Positions 33,985 to 44,839 of a stretch of DNA of 64,000 bases are shown one piece after another. Location of the stretch: positions 3,100,001 to 3,164,000 of the forward strand of contig NC_133295.1 in NCBI RefSeq assembly GCF_005239225.2, read 5' to 3'. The translations under genes were made by a program, and so were the position numbers. The notes below the pieces were generated by a model. That model was not told where the DNA came from, did not search any database, and saw only the letters and a program-made list of their open reading frames with translations. The DNA is from Populus alba (Eukaryota > Streptophyta > Magnoliopsida > Malpighiales > Salicaceae). Each line of letters begins with the position of its first letter. Position 1 is the first letter of the stretch.

Positions 33985-34238
33985 TGGTTTCAACGGATCG
34001 ATCAGACATAGCTTGGAAAGATGCCAAGTATGCTCAGATATGGGAATATCTCCGAGATGAATTTGAATTAACTCGGAGATTTGCAAGTCTTGATTTTAAG
34101 CTGAAGTTTGTTGTGGTACTTTCTTTGTTGGAAATTCATGTGATTATGTTGCATTCTTGCTGCTAGAAAGCTGCTCTAAGTCTAACCGAAGTAGTGTTAC
34201 GGTGATGTCTTTGCTTGTCTTTGCAGCATAATATTAGA
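33985..34238 (+). pseudogene. DUF155-family gene fragment with a retained intron, copy 2
   Basis: Exon piece ending at 34115 reads SDIAWKDAKYAQIWEYLRDE, FELTRRFASLDFKLKFV. A 111-bp intron with GT (34116-34117) and AG (34225-34226) ends follows, then the first four codons of the next exon, HNIR, after which similarity stops. In DUF155 proteins KLKFVE is followed by HNIRFLQ, so the joint is exactly as in a functional gene. The last exon codon here is GTG where copy 3 has GAG. A genomic fragment, not a retrocopy. Confidence 0.65.
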
Positions 34239-35075
34239 AATTAACAGACATGAAAGGTTACTATCAACGTCTTCTATACACAAGTCAGACATGAAAGGTT
34301 ACGATTGAGGTGGCGCGTGCTGTAATTTTTCAACTAGTCATTACGGGAGAAGACAATACAAGTACATCTGCCATTCTTAAATTATTCCCACCTCTTTTTT
34401 TAAATTGGCTCCTCGTACAAGGAATAGACTGTATAGGAATTCTAAGTATTTATTTCTGAACATGATTCAAATCATAAACAATTGAGTCATAATTCACTCC
34501 GTATATTAAAAAATCGAGTCTTTTGTTTCTCTTATTCGATCAAATAATGACTGATCACTCGCTAATTAATTCAATGTGCAATATTCCTATGTTTCAAAAG
34601 TGTTAGCTATGCCACTTGGCCGCTCCATATCAGCAATTTCTGTGGTCACTTGAGATAAGAAAAAAAATAATCACAAGGCATTTGTAAAAGGAAATTAATC
34701 ACATAAATGAAAATACCATTGACTAAACCAAGTGAACAGAAAAGTCTTACTTCAGAAAAAAGATAGAAGAAAAACACGAAGCTACCGAATCTTCAACAAT
34801 ACTGTTGCAACAACAACAACAACAGGCTTGCACAATTCCCACGGCTTTCCTGCTGGAGAAGTCTTGGAAAGAATGCAGCCATCTTATTCAGGCTTCTCTG
34901 ATAGGGCTTCTAGTTCTTGAAAATACGTAAACATCATCACCTATAGTATATTACATAGGCGTGGCAACTATATATATATATAGATATATAGATATATTGC
35001 CAGCTAGCCATAAATTAATGCCAGGCTAGCTAGCTAGCTTGTTGCCAATTTACTAGCTAAAATTAGAGTTTTCAT
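34239..35075. other. 3' flank of B3-4 with module D
   Basis: 34250-34390 matches 45300-45480. 34560-34930 is a module D copy (CACTTGGCCGCTCCATATCA, CAATACTGTTGCAACAACAA), shared with 6640-6850 and 61720-62030. A TA run (34970-34996) and GCTAGCTAGCT runs precede the B3 stop codon; both are also found before the stop of B3-6. Confidence 0.65.
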
Positions 35076-35450
35076 TCATGGAAATGGGGCTACGATGGGT
35101 GAATACCCAAAGATAGCCCCAAATATCTTGATTTCCTTTTCAGCTTCAACCCTGTAGAAAGGTGTTGCCGGACCACTTTGGTCTTTCTCCTTGAAAAACT
35201 TGACCCTGTCCCCAACTTTAAGCTCCTTGTGGCGAACGAATGCAAGCCAGCCCTCTGAGAGAACTGGCTTTGGGTGTCCTTTCTTGCGAGTAGAGCACTG
35301 AAAGGTCCAGACGAAGCCACTCTCATCTATTGCTGGAAAATCTCGGCCATGGCTACCTTTAAGAGATGGGAGAGACTTGAAACACTTCGTAGGCAGTGAG
35401 AGTCTCTTCTGAATATCCGTCTTGGTTAGCAACTTTGAGAACACTGCCAT
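35076..35450 (-). CDS. small single-B3-domain protein, beta type (B3-4)
   Basis: 124 aa, intronless. B3 domain: FSKLLTKTDI (4-13), KRLSLPTK (15-22), DESGFVWTFQCS (42-53), PVLSEGW (62-68), LKVGDRVKFF (77-86), an acidic/basic loop KEKDQSGPAT, then YRVEAEKEIKIFGAIFGYSP (99-118). Beta-type traits are KRLSLP in place of KTLSVP, the longer loop before YRV, and RKKGHPKP in place of RKKGQYRKP. Expected to bind DNA in the nucleus; target unknown. A TATA box lies about 41 bp upstream. Nearly identical to 62177-62551; decayed sisters at 37832 and 46869. Confidence 0.85.
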   Translation of the reverse strand: MAVFSKLLTKTDIQKRLSLPTKCFKSLPSLKGSHGRDFPAIDESGFVWTFQCSTRKKGHPKPVLSEGWLAFVRHKELKVGDRVKFFKEKDQSGPATPFYRVEAEKEIKIFGAIFGYSPIVAPFP

Positions 35451-35490
35451 TTCTTCTTTTTTGCGTGGTTTCTTGTGCTATGTGCAGCTA

Positions 35491-35497
35491 TTATATA
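35491..35497 (-). promoter_or_regulatory. TATA box of B3-4
   Basis: Minus strand TATATAA about 41 bp before the start codon. The (CA)n-rich tandem repeat begins directly behind it. Confidence 0.5.
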
Positions 35498-35690
35498 CAC
35501 ACACACACACACTAGGGGCCATGGCACTAGCAATCAGAGAAGCAACCTAGATTGTGTGTCTGTCTATATACTCACTCACACACACACGGGCCCATGGCAC
35601 TCGCAAATTGCAATCAGACAAGCAACCTAGTGTCAATACACACACACATACTCGATGCCATACCCGTGTGATGCCGTGGATTTGGGGCAT
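35496..35690. repeat. (CA)n-rich tandem repeat upstream of B3-4
   Basis: Two to three imperfect units of about 80 bp, each a CA run followed by GGCCATGGCACT, then CAATCAGA and AAGCAACCTAG. Not present in the sister beta gene at 62177, whose promoter is simple sequence. Confidence 0.75.
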
Positions 35691-35739
35691 GTATGAGCCT
35701 TGTTGTGGGTTTATAAAAAAAAATTATATGGAGAAAAAT

Positions 35740-37400
35740 TATTGTAACTCATAATATTTTTTTAAAAAAAAAATATAGAACTAAATTTTTAACGAATTTA
35801 ATATTAAAAAAAATAAAATCGACAAAGATAATTTTAAAAAAAATATTAAAAAAAAAATAAGAGGAAAAAAAAACAAGTAGGGAAACACTGTATCAATCTA
35901 TAATGTTTTATGAGGAAATCTAAAGTTGTAATTCTCAACCAGCTCAATATTAAAAATAATAAAAATCAATAAAGATAATTTTAAAAAAAAGTCATAAAAG
36001 AAAAAAATATGTGGGGGAACACTGTAGCAATCAACGGTGTTTTTTTAAAAAAAACTATGAAGCTAAATTCTCAACCAGCTCAATATGAAAAGAAAAAAAA
36101 TCGACAAAGAAAATTCTAGAAAAAAAATTCATAACAAAAGAAAAAAAAACCATGTGGTGAAACACTGTAGCAATTCACAGTGTTTTTAAAGAAAAAAACT
36201 ACAGCTAAATTCTCAACCAGCTCAATATTAAAAAATAAAATTGAAAAAAAATAATTCTGAAAAAAATAACACACACAAAAAAAGAAAGAAAAAGACAATT
36301 TTAGGAAAAAAAAAGAAAAAAAAAACATGTGGGAAAAGTTAAAACTAAACTCTCAATCAACTCAATATTAAAATCATTTAGGAAAATACTGTAGTAATCT
36401 ATAGTGTTTTGTGATGAAATATACAATTATAATTCTCAACCAACTCGATATTAAAAAAAAATAAAATTAACAAAGATAATTTTGAAAAATATCACCCAAA
36501 AAAAAGAAACAAAAAAACAAACCATGTAGGGAAATATTATAGCAATCTATAGTGTTTCATGAGAAAATCTACAATTGTAATTTTCAACAAGTTCAATATT
36601 TAAAAATAATAAAATTGATAAATATAATTTTGAAAAAATCACAACAAAAAAAATCATGTGAGGAAATATTATAGCAATTAACGGTGTTTTTTAAAAAAAA
36701 CTATAAAGCTAAATTTTCAACCAGTTCAGTATGAAAAAAAATAAATTCGATAAAGACAATTTTGAAAAAAAATCGATAAAAAAAGGCATATGAAGAAACA
36801 CTATAGCAATCCACGGTGTTTTAAAAAAAACTACAAATTTAAATTCTTAATCAGTTCAATATAAAAAAAATAAAATCGATAAAAATCATTCTGAAAAAAA
36901 CAAAAAAAAATCATTAAAAAAAACTATGCGAGGGAACACTGTAATAATCCACAATATTTTTTAAAAAAACCTACGAAGCTAAATTCTCAACCAGCATGAA
37001 AAATATAAAATTAACAAAAACAATTCTAAAAAAAAGACAATTGTAGGGGAAAAAATGAAAAAAAAAATGTGAGGAAAGCAAAAGCTAAATTTTCAACAAG
37101 CTCAATATTAAAAAAATAAATTTAAAAAAGATAATTTAAAAAAAACAAACATGTGAGGAAACACTGCAGTAAAACAAAAACCGTATGGGAAAAACACTTT
37201 AGCAATCCATATTATTTTTTTTATAAAATTACGAAACTAAATTCTCAATCAATTCAATATTTTAAAAAATTAGCAAAGATAATTTAAAAAAAACAAAAAA
37301 AAAATAAGAAGAAGAAGTGAATTTTGGAAAAACAAAAAGGAAAAAAAATGTAAGAAAAAAAACAGGGGAAAATAAGCAAAAAAAAAAAACCGTTGTGAAA
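35740..37400. repeat. AT-rich satellite-like array with hairpin-bearing units
   Basis: About ten diverged units at 120-220-bp spacing. Each contains a GGGAAACACTGTAGCAATC-type motif followed by a complementary CAGTGTTT, then a block of CTCAACCAGCTCAATATTAA and an A-rich stretch. Clearest units near 36010, 36158, 36379, 36793 and 36928. No coding potential. Confidence 0.75.
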
Positions 37401-37831
37401 GCTAACCTTTATCACCATGACCTGGTACAGAACCAATCTTCACTTTTCAACCTCCGTAATAGATATAATATAATAATAACTACGTGGGAACCATTATAAT
37501 ATAATCGAAGAAAGGGACTTGCACACTTTGTTTATAAATATATTAAAATATTAAATTTATTTACTTTTAAATATTTTTATAATCTTAATATACTCATGTT
37601 AAAAAAAATCTTTTAATATATTTATATAAAAAAAACTCTTTGATGTGTCCCGTGGCATAAAGGGGTATTTATGTTGACTTATATAATCGATCCCACTTTA
37701 TCATTCTCCCTTTCTTGCCGTCAACAATGATAAAGTGAATGATGAGATAAGAGTGAAATCCGAGGTGGCATATAAGACATGGACCACATCGAAGTTAAAA
37801 TTCTGTCGGCACTTTGATCCATAGTTATTAT
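37401..37831. other. intergenic DNA
   Basis: No gene seen. 37630-37800 contains the remains of a B3 upstream flank or unrelated AT-rich DNA; not resolved. Confidence 0.4.
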
Positions 37832-37951
37832 TTATACCCAAAGATAACCCCAAATATCTTGATTTCCTTTTCAGCTTCAACCCTTCGGTCTTTCTCCTTG
37901 AAAAACTTGACCCTGTCACCAACTTTAAGTTCCCTGTGGCGAACGAATGCA
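37832..37951 (-). pseudogene. beta-type B3 fragment (C-terminal half)
   Basis: Matches 35110-35240: the GDRVKFF, EAEKEIKIFG and GYSP region, with a deletion of about 26 bp covering the GPATPFYR part. The N-terminal half is absent. Not functional. Confidence 0.85.
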
Positions 37952-38174
37952 AACTTTAACTAATGTGAAATGTACAATTAATATTTATTTTTCAATAAAA
38001 AATGAGAATTAAAATAATTGCATGAATCTGGATTTATATTTCATAAATTCAGTGGCGCTTATGGAACGTATAATTAATCAATGGGGAATTTTGCTTGGAA
38101 TTTTTCTTTGCACCTTCACATTATTTTTCCTTTATCTTGTTTTGAATGCTGTCATCAACTATTAAAAAAAACTC

Positions 38175-38365
38175 GATTATTAACCCAACCAATGTGTATG
38201 CACGGCATCTTGAAGAACAAAATTCAAAAGCAAGAAAATCTTTCTTTGAGTGGGACCAACTGCATGTTGCTGGGGAATTTGATTTCCAAATTAATAATGT
38301 GTATGGATGGATGTGGCATGCCTTTCAGTTTTCTGACCCCCTACGAAGGTTCTAGCCTTCTAGGT
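38175..38365. repeat. cluster repeat module B, copy 2
   Basis: Nearly identical to 50112-50302. The plus strand can encode NVYARHLEEQNSKARKSFFE, WDQLHVAGEFDFQINNVYGW and the end FQFSDPLRRF without interruption. Unrecognised; no start codon or flanking exon is clear. The open frame is interrupted in the copy at 3813. Confidence 0.6.
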
Positions 38366-39040
38366 TCTACGTGCATTTTCACATTTATTAGTTTTTGTAG
38401 GCTAGTTCTTACAATGTAAGTCCAATCCGGACCATCAATACATTTTCAGTCTCTGTTTTTCTTACTAAAAAACTGGCTTGTCAAAGAATGATCTTTTTAT
38501 TTTATTTTTAATTAAAAAAAAACAACTTAAACTTCGCGTTAAGTCGAATCCAACTACCACCACCGCTTCTGGGCCACAGCTGAAATCTCTCTCACACAAT
38601 TTTCTTCTTATCTCTTGTGCCAACTATAGAACGCAATCTAGACGTAGAAACTATAAAACGCTAGTACCAAAGACTTCTATAAAGACCCCAAAATATCCGC
38701 GGTCTATCACTTCAACCAAGAAAAAATGTTTTGAAAGGGATGGAATGGGGATTTCTTTACAAAAATAAATAATAATAAAAAATAATAACAACGTTGAATT
38801 TTTTAAAAAACAAATAATATACTTTGATATTATCGGGCATCTAAAATATAAAACTTAGTAAATATTATGCTTTTTAAAATTTAAATCTAGATTAAAAATA
38901 ACAAATTATAATTAATATTGCAGTTCACAACAAAATATATAAGTAAATATAATGGTTTTAAATGTAATAATATTAAAATATTGTATTTATAACATCAAAC
39001 TATGATATTTTGAAAAACAAAATTTCATAGTATATTACTT
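38366..39040. repeat. cluster repeat module E, copy 1, and AT-rich DNA
   Basis: 38410-38760 matches 48770-49275 (interrupted there by a MITE), 53815-53990 and 63030-63270: CCACCGCTTCTGGGCCACAG, CAATTTTCTTCTTATCTC, CCAAAGACTTCTAT. Possibly an old transcribed flank; no protein recognised. Confidence 0.6.
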
Positions 39041-39260
39041 CATTTTTATTTTCCCGTGCAAGTTACGCAATTTATCCGTGGAATGATAGGCTAGACGCCG
39101 AAATGGATCATTATCGAAGGTTAGCTATTTCAAAATTAACTAATGTGAAATCTCCAAGAGTAGCCTTGATACAGACGTCTATAACCTCTATTTTGTAGCT
39201 TTTCAAAATTATTCATGGACAGCACCTGATCCTTTGATGGAGGCAAGATTTTAATTTAAC
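39041..39260. repeat. cluster repeat module F, copy 1
   Basis: Matches 49480-49730 and 63590-63665: CAATTTATCCGTGGAATGAT, then GTCGAAATGG-type text and ATTATCGAAGGTTAGC. The plus strand could encode a YAIYPWNDRL...GHYRR-like stretch. Family not recognised. Confidence 0.6.
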
Positions 39261-40014
39261 TGTCCTTTCGCAATACAGTAACTTATGTTTTTTAAATTAT
39301 TTTTTAATAAAAAAATCTTAAATTTATATTTTTTTTTTATTTTTCACTATGTTAATACCAAAAATAAAAAAATTCAAAAAAATTATTTTAATATCTTTTG
39401 AATTAAACATAGATTTTTTAAAAAAACAAATATAAATCATATTTTATATTTTTTTAAAAAAACACATACCAAACACATGTTAGTTCCGAACATGTGCTAG
39501 AAGCTACAAGAATGGTTTCGGGATTGTTTAGAGTTGTGATATAAATTATGTTTTATGAATTTTTAATTTTTTTATTTAAAATTAATTTTATATTTTTGAA
39601 GTGTTGATGTCAAGAGTAATTTTTTAAAAATAATAAAAAAATTATTTTAATATATTTAAAAAATATATATTTTGCTTGGAAATATATTTTAAAAATATAT
39701 TTGGCAACCGTTAGTGACTTTTTATGCTTTGAAAACAATAAAAAAGATAAATAAGCACATGATCCCATAATGACTCTTTTTTATGCACTTAAAAATGAGA
39801 AGATTTGGGATCACACGATTTGTCACCCAGCCAGAGCGAAAGGCAAGATGTCACTAAACAACCAAATGGCATCACATCTAGTTAAAAAGAACCCTGAATA
39901 AGTACTTTTAATTATTTTGTGTAATATACAATTAATATTTAATTTTCAATATTAAATATTAATATTATTTTCTACCTTCTAGGTTCTACGTGCCATTTTC
40001 ACATTTATTATCTT
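39261..40014. other. AT-rich intergenic DNA with dispersed AT-rich repeat
   Basis: 39525-39710 is a copy of a widespread AT-rich repeat (TTATTTAAAATTAATTTTA, ATTATTTTAATATATTTA). Others are near 49960-50090, 55560-55735, 55905-56075, 57230-57325, 58270-58410 and 58480-58665. No gene. Confidence 0.5.
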
Positions 40015-40450
40015 ACAATCATGCGCTTAGGTGAGGTTTTTGTTTTTTCTTTTTTTGAAAAAAAAAAAACAACGTATTTTACCACTTGTTATTTCTTCTT
40101 TTTTGTAACCAAGGGAAAGAAAGGGGATACACAAATACAAAATGCAAACCCAACGGAGAGCTACCCCAATGGGTTTCATGGTCATGGTTGGTCCAAGCAT
40201 ATACCCAGCTCGAGAAATAGTTCAGTCTGCGACTCTGCGTGGGCTAGTTTTTGTAGGTTGGTAGCTGATATCCACTTTTGGGCTAACCATGATCTGATGT
40301 ATCTTCCACTGGGCGTACCATCATTGAACTCCCTCAAAGGAAAAGGCTCACACTCCATTGACCATTCGTTAACGCAGCTCATCAGGGAAAGAAATGTAAT
40401 ATTGAAAAAAAAAAAATCAAATGCACAGAACAAGGCACGAGAGATCAGGT

Positions 40451-40523
<73 letters not shown>

Positions 40524-40925
40524 TGCTTAATTTTGGAGGATTTTCAGTTTTTTATAGCAAAACAAATTTTTTTTTACTGGAAAACATAGTTAATCATCAG
40601 CTATTAATTATTGGATATCCTTCAATGTGTCCAAGTGATGATTGGGGAAGTGGAAATCAACTCCTTATATGGATTAACATAAGGGATACAGTCGCATCTT
40701 CAAGAGGAAAAGACTTCAGGGAAACTCTCCTCTGGGCATTAAAAAAATCAAGACTCTAAGGAGTTTCCAAGCCTTCCAGTGGCCAGACTTGTTTCAGCTA
40801 ACGGTGAGGTGACAGTGATTGTCGGAATGTCTTCACACCAAGCAAAGTACCTTTCTATATATATTTAGCAATATTACTAAACCTAATATAGAAAATTATT
40901 TGATCAAGCTAATGGATCCGTTAGG
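40015..40925. repeat. cluster repeat module A, copy 3
   Basis: Same order as 27955-28880. The middle contains a pure (TA)n run of about 66 bp (40456-40521), far longer than in the other copies. The second open stretch has lost about 60 bp between CAAGACTCT and AAGGAGTTTCC. Function unknown. Confidence 0.65.
40456..40521. repeat. (TA)n microsatellite
   Basis: About 33 TA units. The homologous place holds a much shorter run at 28399-28410, 29277-29294, 50708-50725 and 54351-54362. Confidence 0.9.
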
Positions 40926-41019
40926 TAGATCGATTGTAATATAATTTAAATATAATTTGCAATATATAAAATATAAATAAATGCATAATTTTAGAAAGTG
41001 TTCGCAAGTTGCAATTTTT

Positions 41020-41595
41020 TTTCCCTTGCCATTCTAACGTGTTCCCATCTTCAATGGCAACCCAAATTAGTTAGATGGCTGGGCTATCGAGTTTTTGGCC
41101 GAACCGATAGGTCCAATCCAGAGCTCATAACATTACTCGAAAGGGATGTATTCTAGAGGGGCAAAATGTACAGAAAACAAACTTACTTTGGTTGGGATGG
41201 GGCGGCGGCTAGATTCATCTCTTCCTCGTGAGATCTTTGACCTGTCTAAGCTCGCTCGTGGAACATATGGGACTCCAGGATGCTATTGGAGCAAATTTTG
41301 TGGTTATTTCAGAAACCGTTCGCTGCTATTGGAGCTTTATGAAGTAAATATCAAGAATTTTGTGCACAGTGAAATCACATCAATGAAAAGTTCCATTTAC
41401 AAACCAAGTAAAAGGACTAGTTTTATTTCAGAAAAGATGAAAACACAAAAGCCACGGTGCCTTGAAGACACTTTAGCAAGCACACAAGCAAATTCAACTA
41501 TATATTATAGCGCTGCAGCCTTCCATGAGATAGAGACCGAGCTAATTGCTTCTTCTTGCCCTTATAATATTTACTAATTAATATATATATTTCAT
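41020..41595. repeat. modules C and D, 3' flank of B3-5
   Basis: 41020-41240 matches 4080-4230 and 28940-29095. 41310-41550 matches 4710-5110, including GAAGCCACGGTGCCTTGAAG-type text and CAGCCTTCCATGAGATAGAG. The 143-codon plus-strand frame is not preserved in the sister copy. Confidence 0.65.
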
Positions 41596-41964
41596 TCATG
41601 GAAATGTGGCTATGATGGGTGAATAGCCAAAGATAGCACCAAATATCTTAACTTCCTTTTCAGCTTGAACCCTATAAAAGGGTGTTGCAGCAGCGGTTTG
41701 GTTCAAGGAAATTTTGATCTTGTCGCCAACTTTAAGCTTCTTGTTGCGAACGAATGCACGCCAGCCCTTTGAAAGAACTGGCTTCAGGTGTCCTTTCTTG
41801 CAAGTAGAGCACTGAAAGGTCCAGACGAAGCCACTCTCATCTATTGCTTGAAAATCCACGGCATGTCCACCGTTGAAAGATGGGAGAGACTTGAGATACT
41901 TCGTAGGCACTGACAGTGTTTTGCTGGTGTCTGTCTTGCCAAGGATCTTAGAGAAGGTTGCCAT
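41596..41964 (-). CDS. small single-B3-domain protein, alpha type (B3-5)
   Basis: 122 aa, intronless. B3 domain with FSKILGKTD, KTLSVP, DESGFVWTFQCS, PVLSKGW, LKVGDKIKI and the KIFGAIFGYSP tail. It is very close to B3-3 but carries TCKKGHLKP in the central loop, where the alpha sisters have RKKGQYRKP or KKEQYRKP; this resembles the beta KKGHPKP loop and could reflect gene conversion (inference). The TATA box is about 98 bp upstream, followed at once by a 0.5-kb minisatellite. Confidence 0.87.
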   Translation of the reverse strand: MATFSKILGKTDTSKTLSVPTKYLKSLPSFNGGHAVDFQAIDESGFVWTFQCSTCKKGHLKPVLSKGWRAFVRNKKLKVGDKIKISLNQTAAATPFYRVQAEKEVKIFGAIFGYSPIIATFP

Positions 41965-42061
41965 TTTAGGCCAAGCAAAAAGAAGATATTACGTTTCCTC
42001 TTCCAAGAATGGCTTCAAACTTCTGTTACTTGTGATCTTTCCTTGTATTGATGTTTTTTAA

Positions 42062-42069
42062 ATTTATAG
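42062..42069 (-). promoter_or_regulatory. TATA box of B3-5
   Basis: Minus strand CTATAAAT, 98 bp before the start codon, in a context shared with B3-3. Confidence 0.65.
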
Positions 42070-42074
42070 GCTCC

Positions 42075-42620
42075 CCTCGACCCACCCTCCCCTCGAGCTC
42101 GATCCACACAAAGACAAAGGTGATGCAAATGAAGGTGGGACCTACAAGAAAAGGTCTCCTAAGCAAAGGTGACAAGGGGTGCAAAGTGCAAAGACCAAGG
42201 TGACACCCGCACAAAGACAAAGGTGGTGCAAATGAAGATGGACCTACAAGCAAAGGTGACAAAGGATGCGGTGGGACCAAGATGACAAGGGGTGCAGAGT
42301 GCAAGGTGCAAAGGTGGCCTCCCCTCGACCTCGACCTCGACCCACACAAAGACAAAGGTGATGCAAATGAAGGTGGGACCTACAAGCAAAGGTCTCCCAA
42401 GCAAAGATGACAAGAGGTGCAGTGGGACCAAGGTGACAAGGGGTGCAAAGTGCAAAGACCAAGGTGACACCCACACAAAGACAAAGGTGGTGCAAATGAA
42501 GATGGGACCTACAAGGAAAGGTCTCCCAAGCAAAGGTGACAAGGGGTGCAAAGTGCAAGGACCAAGGTGCTATGCACTGGGACCAAGGTGACAAGGGGTG
42601 CAGAGTGCAAAGGTGTTGTG
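42075..42620. repeat. minisatellite upstream of B3-5
   Basis: About four large units made of CCCACACAAAGACAAAGGTG, CAAATGAAGGTGGGACCTAC, AAGGTCTCCCAAGCAAAGG and GACAAGGGGTGCAAAGTGCA. Shares ACAAAGGTGGGACCT-type text with 30160-30300 behind B3-3. The overlapping minus-strand open frames are repeat by-products. Confidence 0.85.
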
Positions 42621-42883
42621 GAAAGTGATAGGAAGTGGCGGGGAGAGAGAGGGCATCTAACCTGTTAGTTGACTAATTACATTGCCAAGTTCTTATATGG
42701 TCAAAGAAGAGACAGATTTAGAAATGGATAGATAATTTATAATTTCATTTTGATTTGATATTTTTATGTTTTCAAGGGAATTAAATGATTTTTAAGGCTT
42801 TTTTTTTTCTTGAAGTTTTAGATTGAGTTTTAGATGTAAAATAGAAAAAGAAAAATACAAGTTTTGGGGAGCCAAAATCAACT
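42621..42883. repeat. duplicated noncoding block
   Basis: Matches 32055-32300: GGGGAGAGAGAGGGCATCTA, GAAGAGACAGATTTAGAAAT, GAATTTTAGATG-like text. No gene. Confidence 0.7.
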
Positions 42884-42891
42884 ACCCCTAT

Positions 42892-43249
42892 TAGGGGTGA
42901 GCAAATTCGATTCGGTTTGGTTTTTATCAAAAAAAGTAACTAAACTGAATTTTTTAAAAAAAAAAAACCGAAACTGGTTGGAACCGGCCAGTTTCGGTTC
43001 GGTTCAGTTTTTTGAGGGAAAAAACCGGTTTGATTCGGTTTTTTCTGGTTTTGGCTCGGTTTTTTTCTGGTTTTGGCTCGGTTTGGCTCGGTTTTTTTCG
43101 GTTCGGTTTTATAAGCCTAAAACCGATACCAAAACCGAACTGGTCGGTTTTTTTCAAAATTTTAATCGGTTTTTTTTTTCTCGATTCGATTTTTTTTATT
43201 ATTTTTTTTCTTAGTTTTCTCGATTTCTTGATTTTTTTGCTTACCCCTA
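42892..43249. mobile_element. hAT-type MITE, 358 bp
   Basis: Terminal inverted repeats TAGGGGTGAGCAAA and, on the complement, TAGGGGTAAGCAAA. Flanked by ACCCCTAT (42884-42891) and GCCCCTAT (43250-43257), an 8-bp duplication with one mismatch. The body is rich in CGGTTCGGTTTGG-like runs and has no transposase. The paralogue near 32300 lacks the insertion. Confidence 0.88.
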
Positions 43250-43257
43250 GCCCCTAT

Positions 43258-44839
43258 TTTCCGGTGAACAACTCTCTTATCAATGAAAACTTGCATGCAA
43301 TTGTTGTTTAGAGCTGTACATAAAAAATGTGCTAACCTCAAAACAATCTTCCAATTATGATCCTTCTCTTGATTAAGTTCTAATTAACAAATCTTCTTTA
43401 TCCGGATTAATTTTTCAAATTAGCAACCATGAGATCCTAATCCTAGGTTTAATTAAGAAATTAAATTGTTAACTAATCTAATATGAAATGATAAAATAGT
43501 AAGATATAAAATTAAATTAAAAACATTTATCAACATAAAAGAAGTAAAACATAAAGAATGATAATCAAATCATATAGAAAACACAATTGAAGGAGGATGA
43601 AATTACAAGAAATTTTTTTAAAAAAAATATTCTAAAACAAAACAAATAACAACCATAAGAAATGAGACAAGATTTGAAAAATAAAGAATTAAAAGATGAT
43701 GAAATTGAAAAAATTTAGTTCTATAAACCATTTCAAATAGAACAATAGCAACTAAAAACAAATGATTTAATATGAAAGGAAAACAAATTGAAGTGCGGGT
43801 TTGAAATTCTAATGTGTCACATGCAAAAAACTGAAGTGGAGAGAGAAAAAAATAAAGCTCATTAACGCTAAATTAGATATTAGAATGCCATATCTATTGC
43901 CATGAAATAAATCCAACAATACCAAGAGAGTTTACCATTGATTGTCAAAATCATCCACACTTACTGCTTAAAGCTTGTGGAATATTTGATGCACCGACAC
44001 ATGCCATGCACGAGTTAACAACTTTTCTTCTATTATTTTATATTTATTAAAAAATTAAATTTTCTCTAAATAAACATAAATATAACAAAATTACTAGAGG
44101 GCAAAGACAAAATAACTCTTTGATGACAATTTATAATTTTTTTTCTTTTAAGTTTATATATATAAAAAAGGGAAAATTGAGCATGGGCATCAATTTTACC
44201 CAAGATGAAATTGACAGGTGTAAATCTAAAAAATGTGATGATAATCAAACATTCTTGTTGAAAGAAATAAATATAAGTATAATTTTTAATCCTGGACTAA
44301 ATTTTTACAAGCATGTTTTATAGGCTCAGCTCCATTAGGAGTCAGCTTGCTAGCTCGTTATTTTTATTTCCAAATTAGATTTGAAAATACTTATTTCAGA
44401 TTTTTTTTTTCTTGTTATTTTTATATTATTTTCCTTTAGAATCCAGGTCGGTTTAACTTACTATTTAAACAGTTTTTTATACCATTCACATCATAATTAT
44501 TGAAATTTAGAATTTATCAAAATTAAAATTCTGTACAGTTTAGATATAATTTTGGATTTGTGCAATCTTGATTTTTTTTTTTTGCTATGTATTGTGTTTA
44601 TTTGTAGTACTACTTTTAATTTTATCACAGTATTTTTTTAGTCAGCTTATATGTTAATCAAAATTAATTTTTTTTTGGAGTAATCTCAAGAACACATTTA
44701 ATGTAAATTAGCTTGGCGCATTTAGGAGAGTAACTTTCATGAGTGTTGGTATTTATAAATTACAAATATGAAAGATGAACAATTTGCTAACAGAAAACTA
44801 TGAGTTGATTTAGGTAGAGACCAAGAGAGCAGAAGCCAT
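43258..44839. repeat. duplicated noncoding block, unit III
   Basis: Aligns with 32320-33500, with 21410-21713 plus 25972-26290, and in part with 58770-58930. No gene; AT-rich open frames are unsupported. Confidence 0.7.

Noticed and set aside
42159..42594. Cys/Leu/His-rich minus-strand frames that look like a secreted or membrane protein
   Set aside because: Repeat translation of the array behind B3-5.
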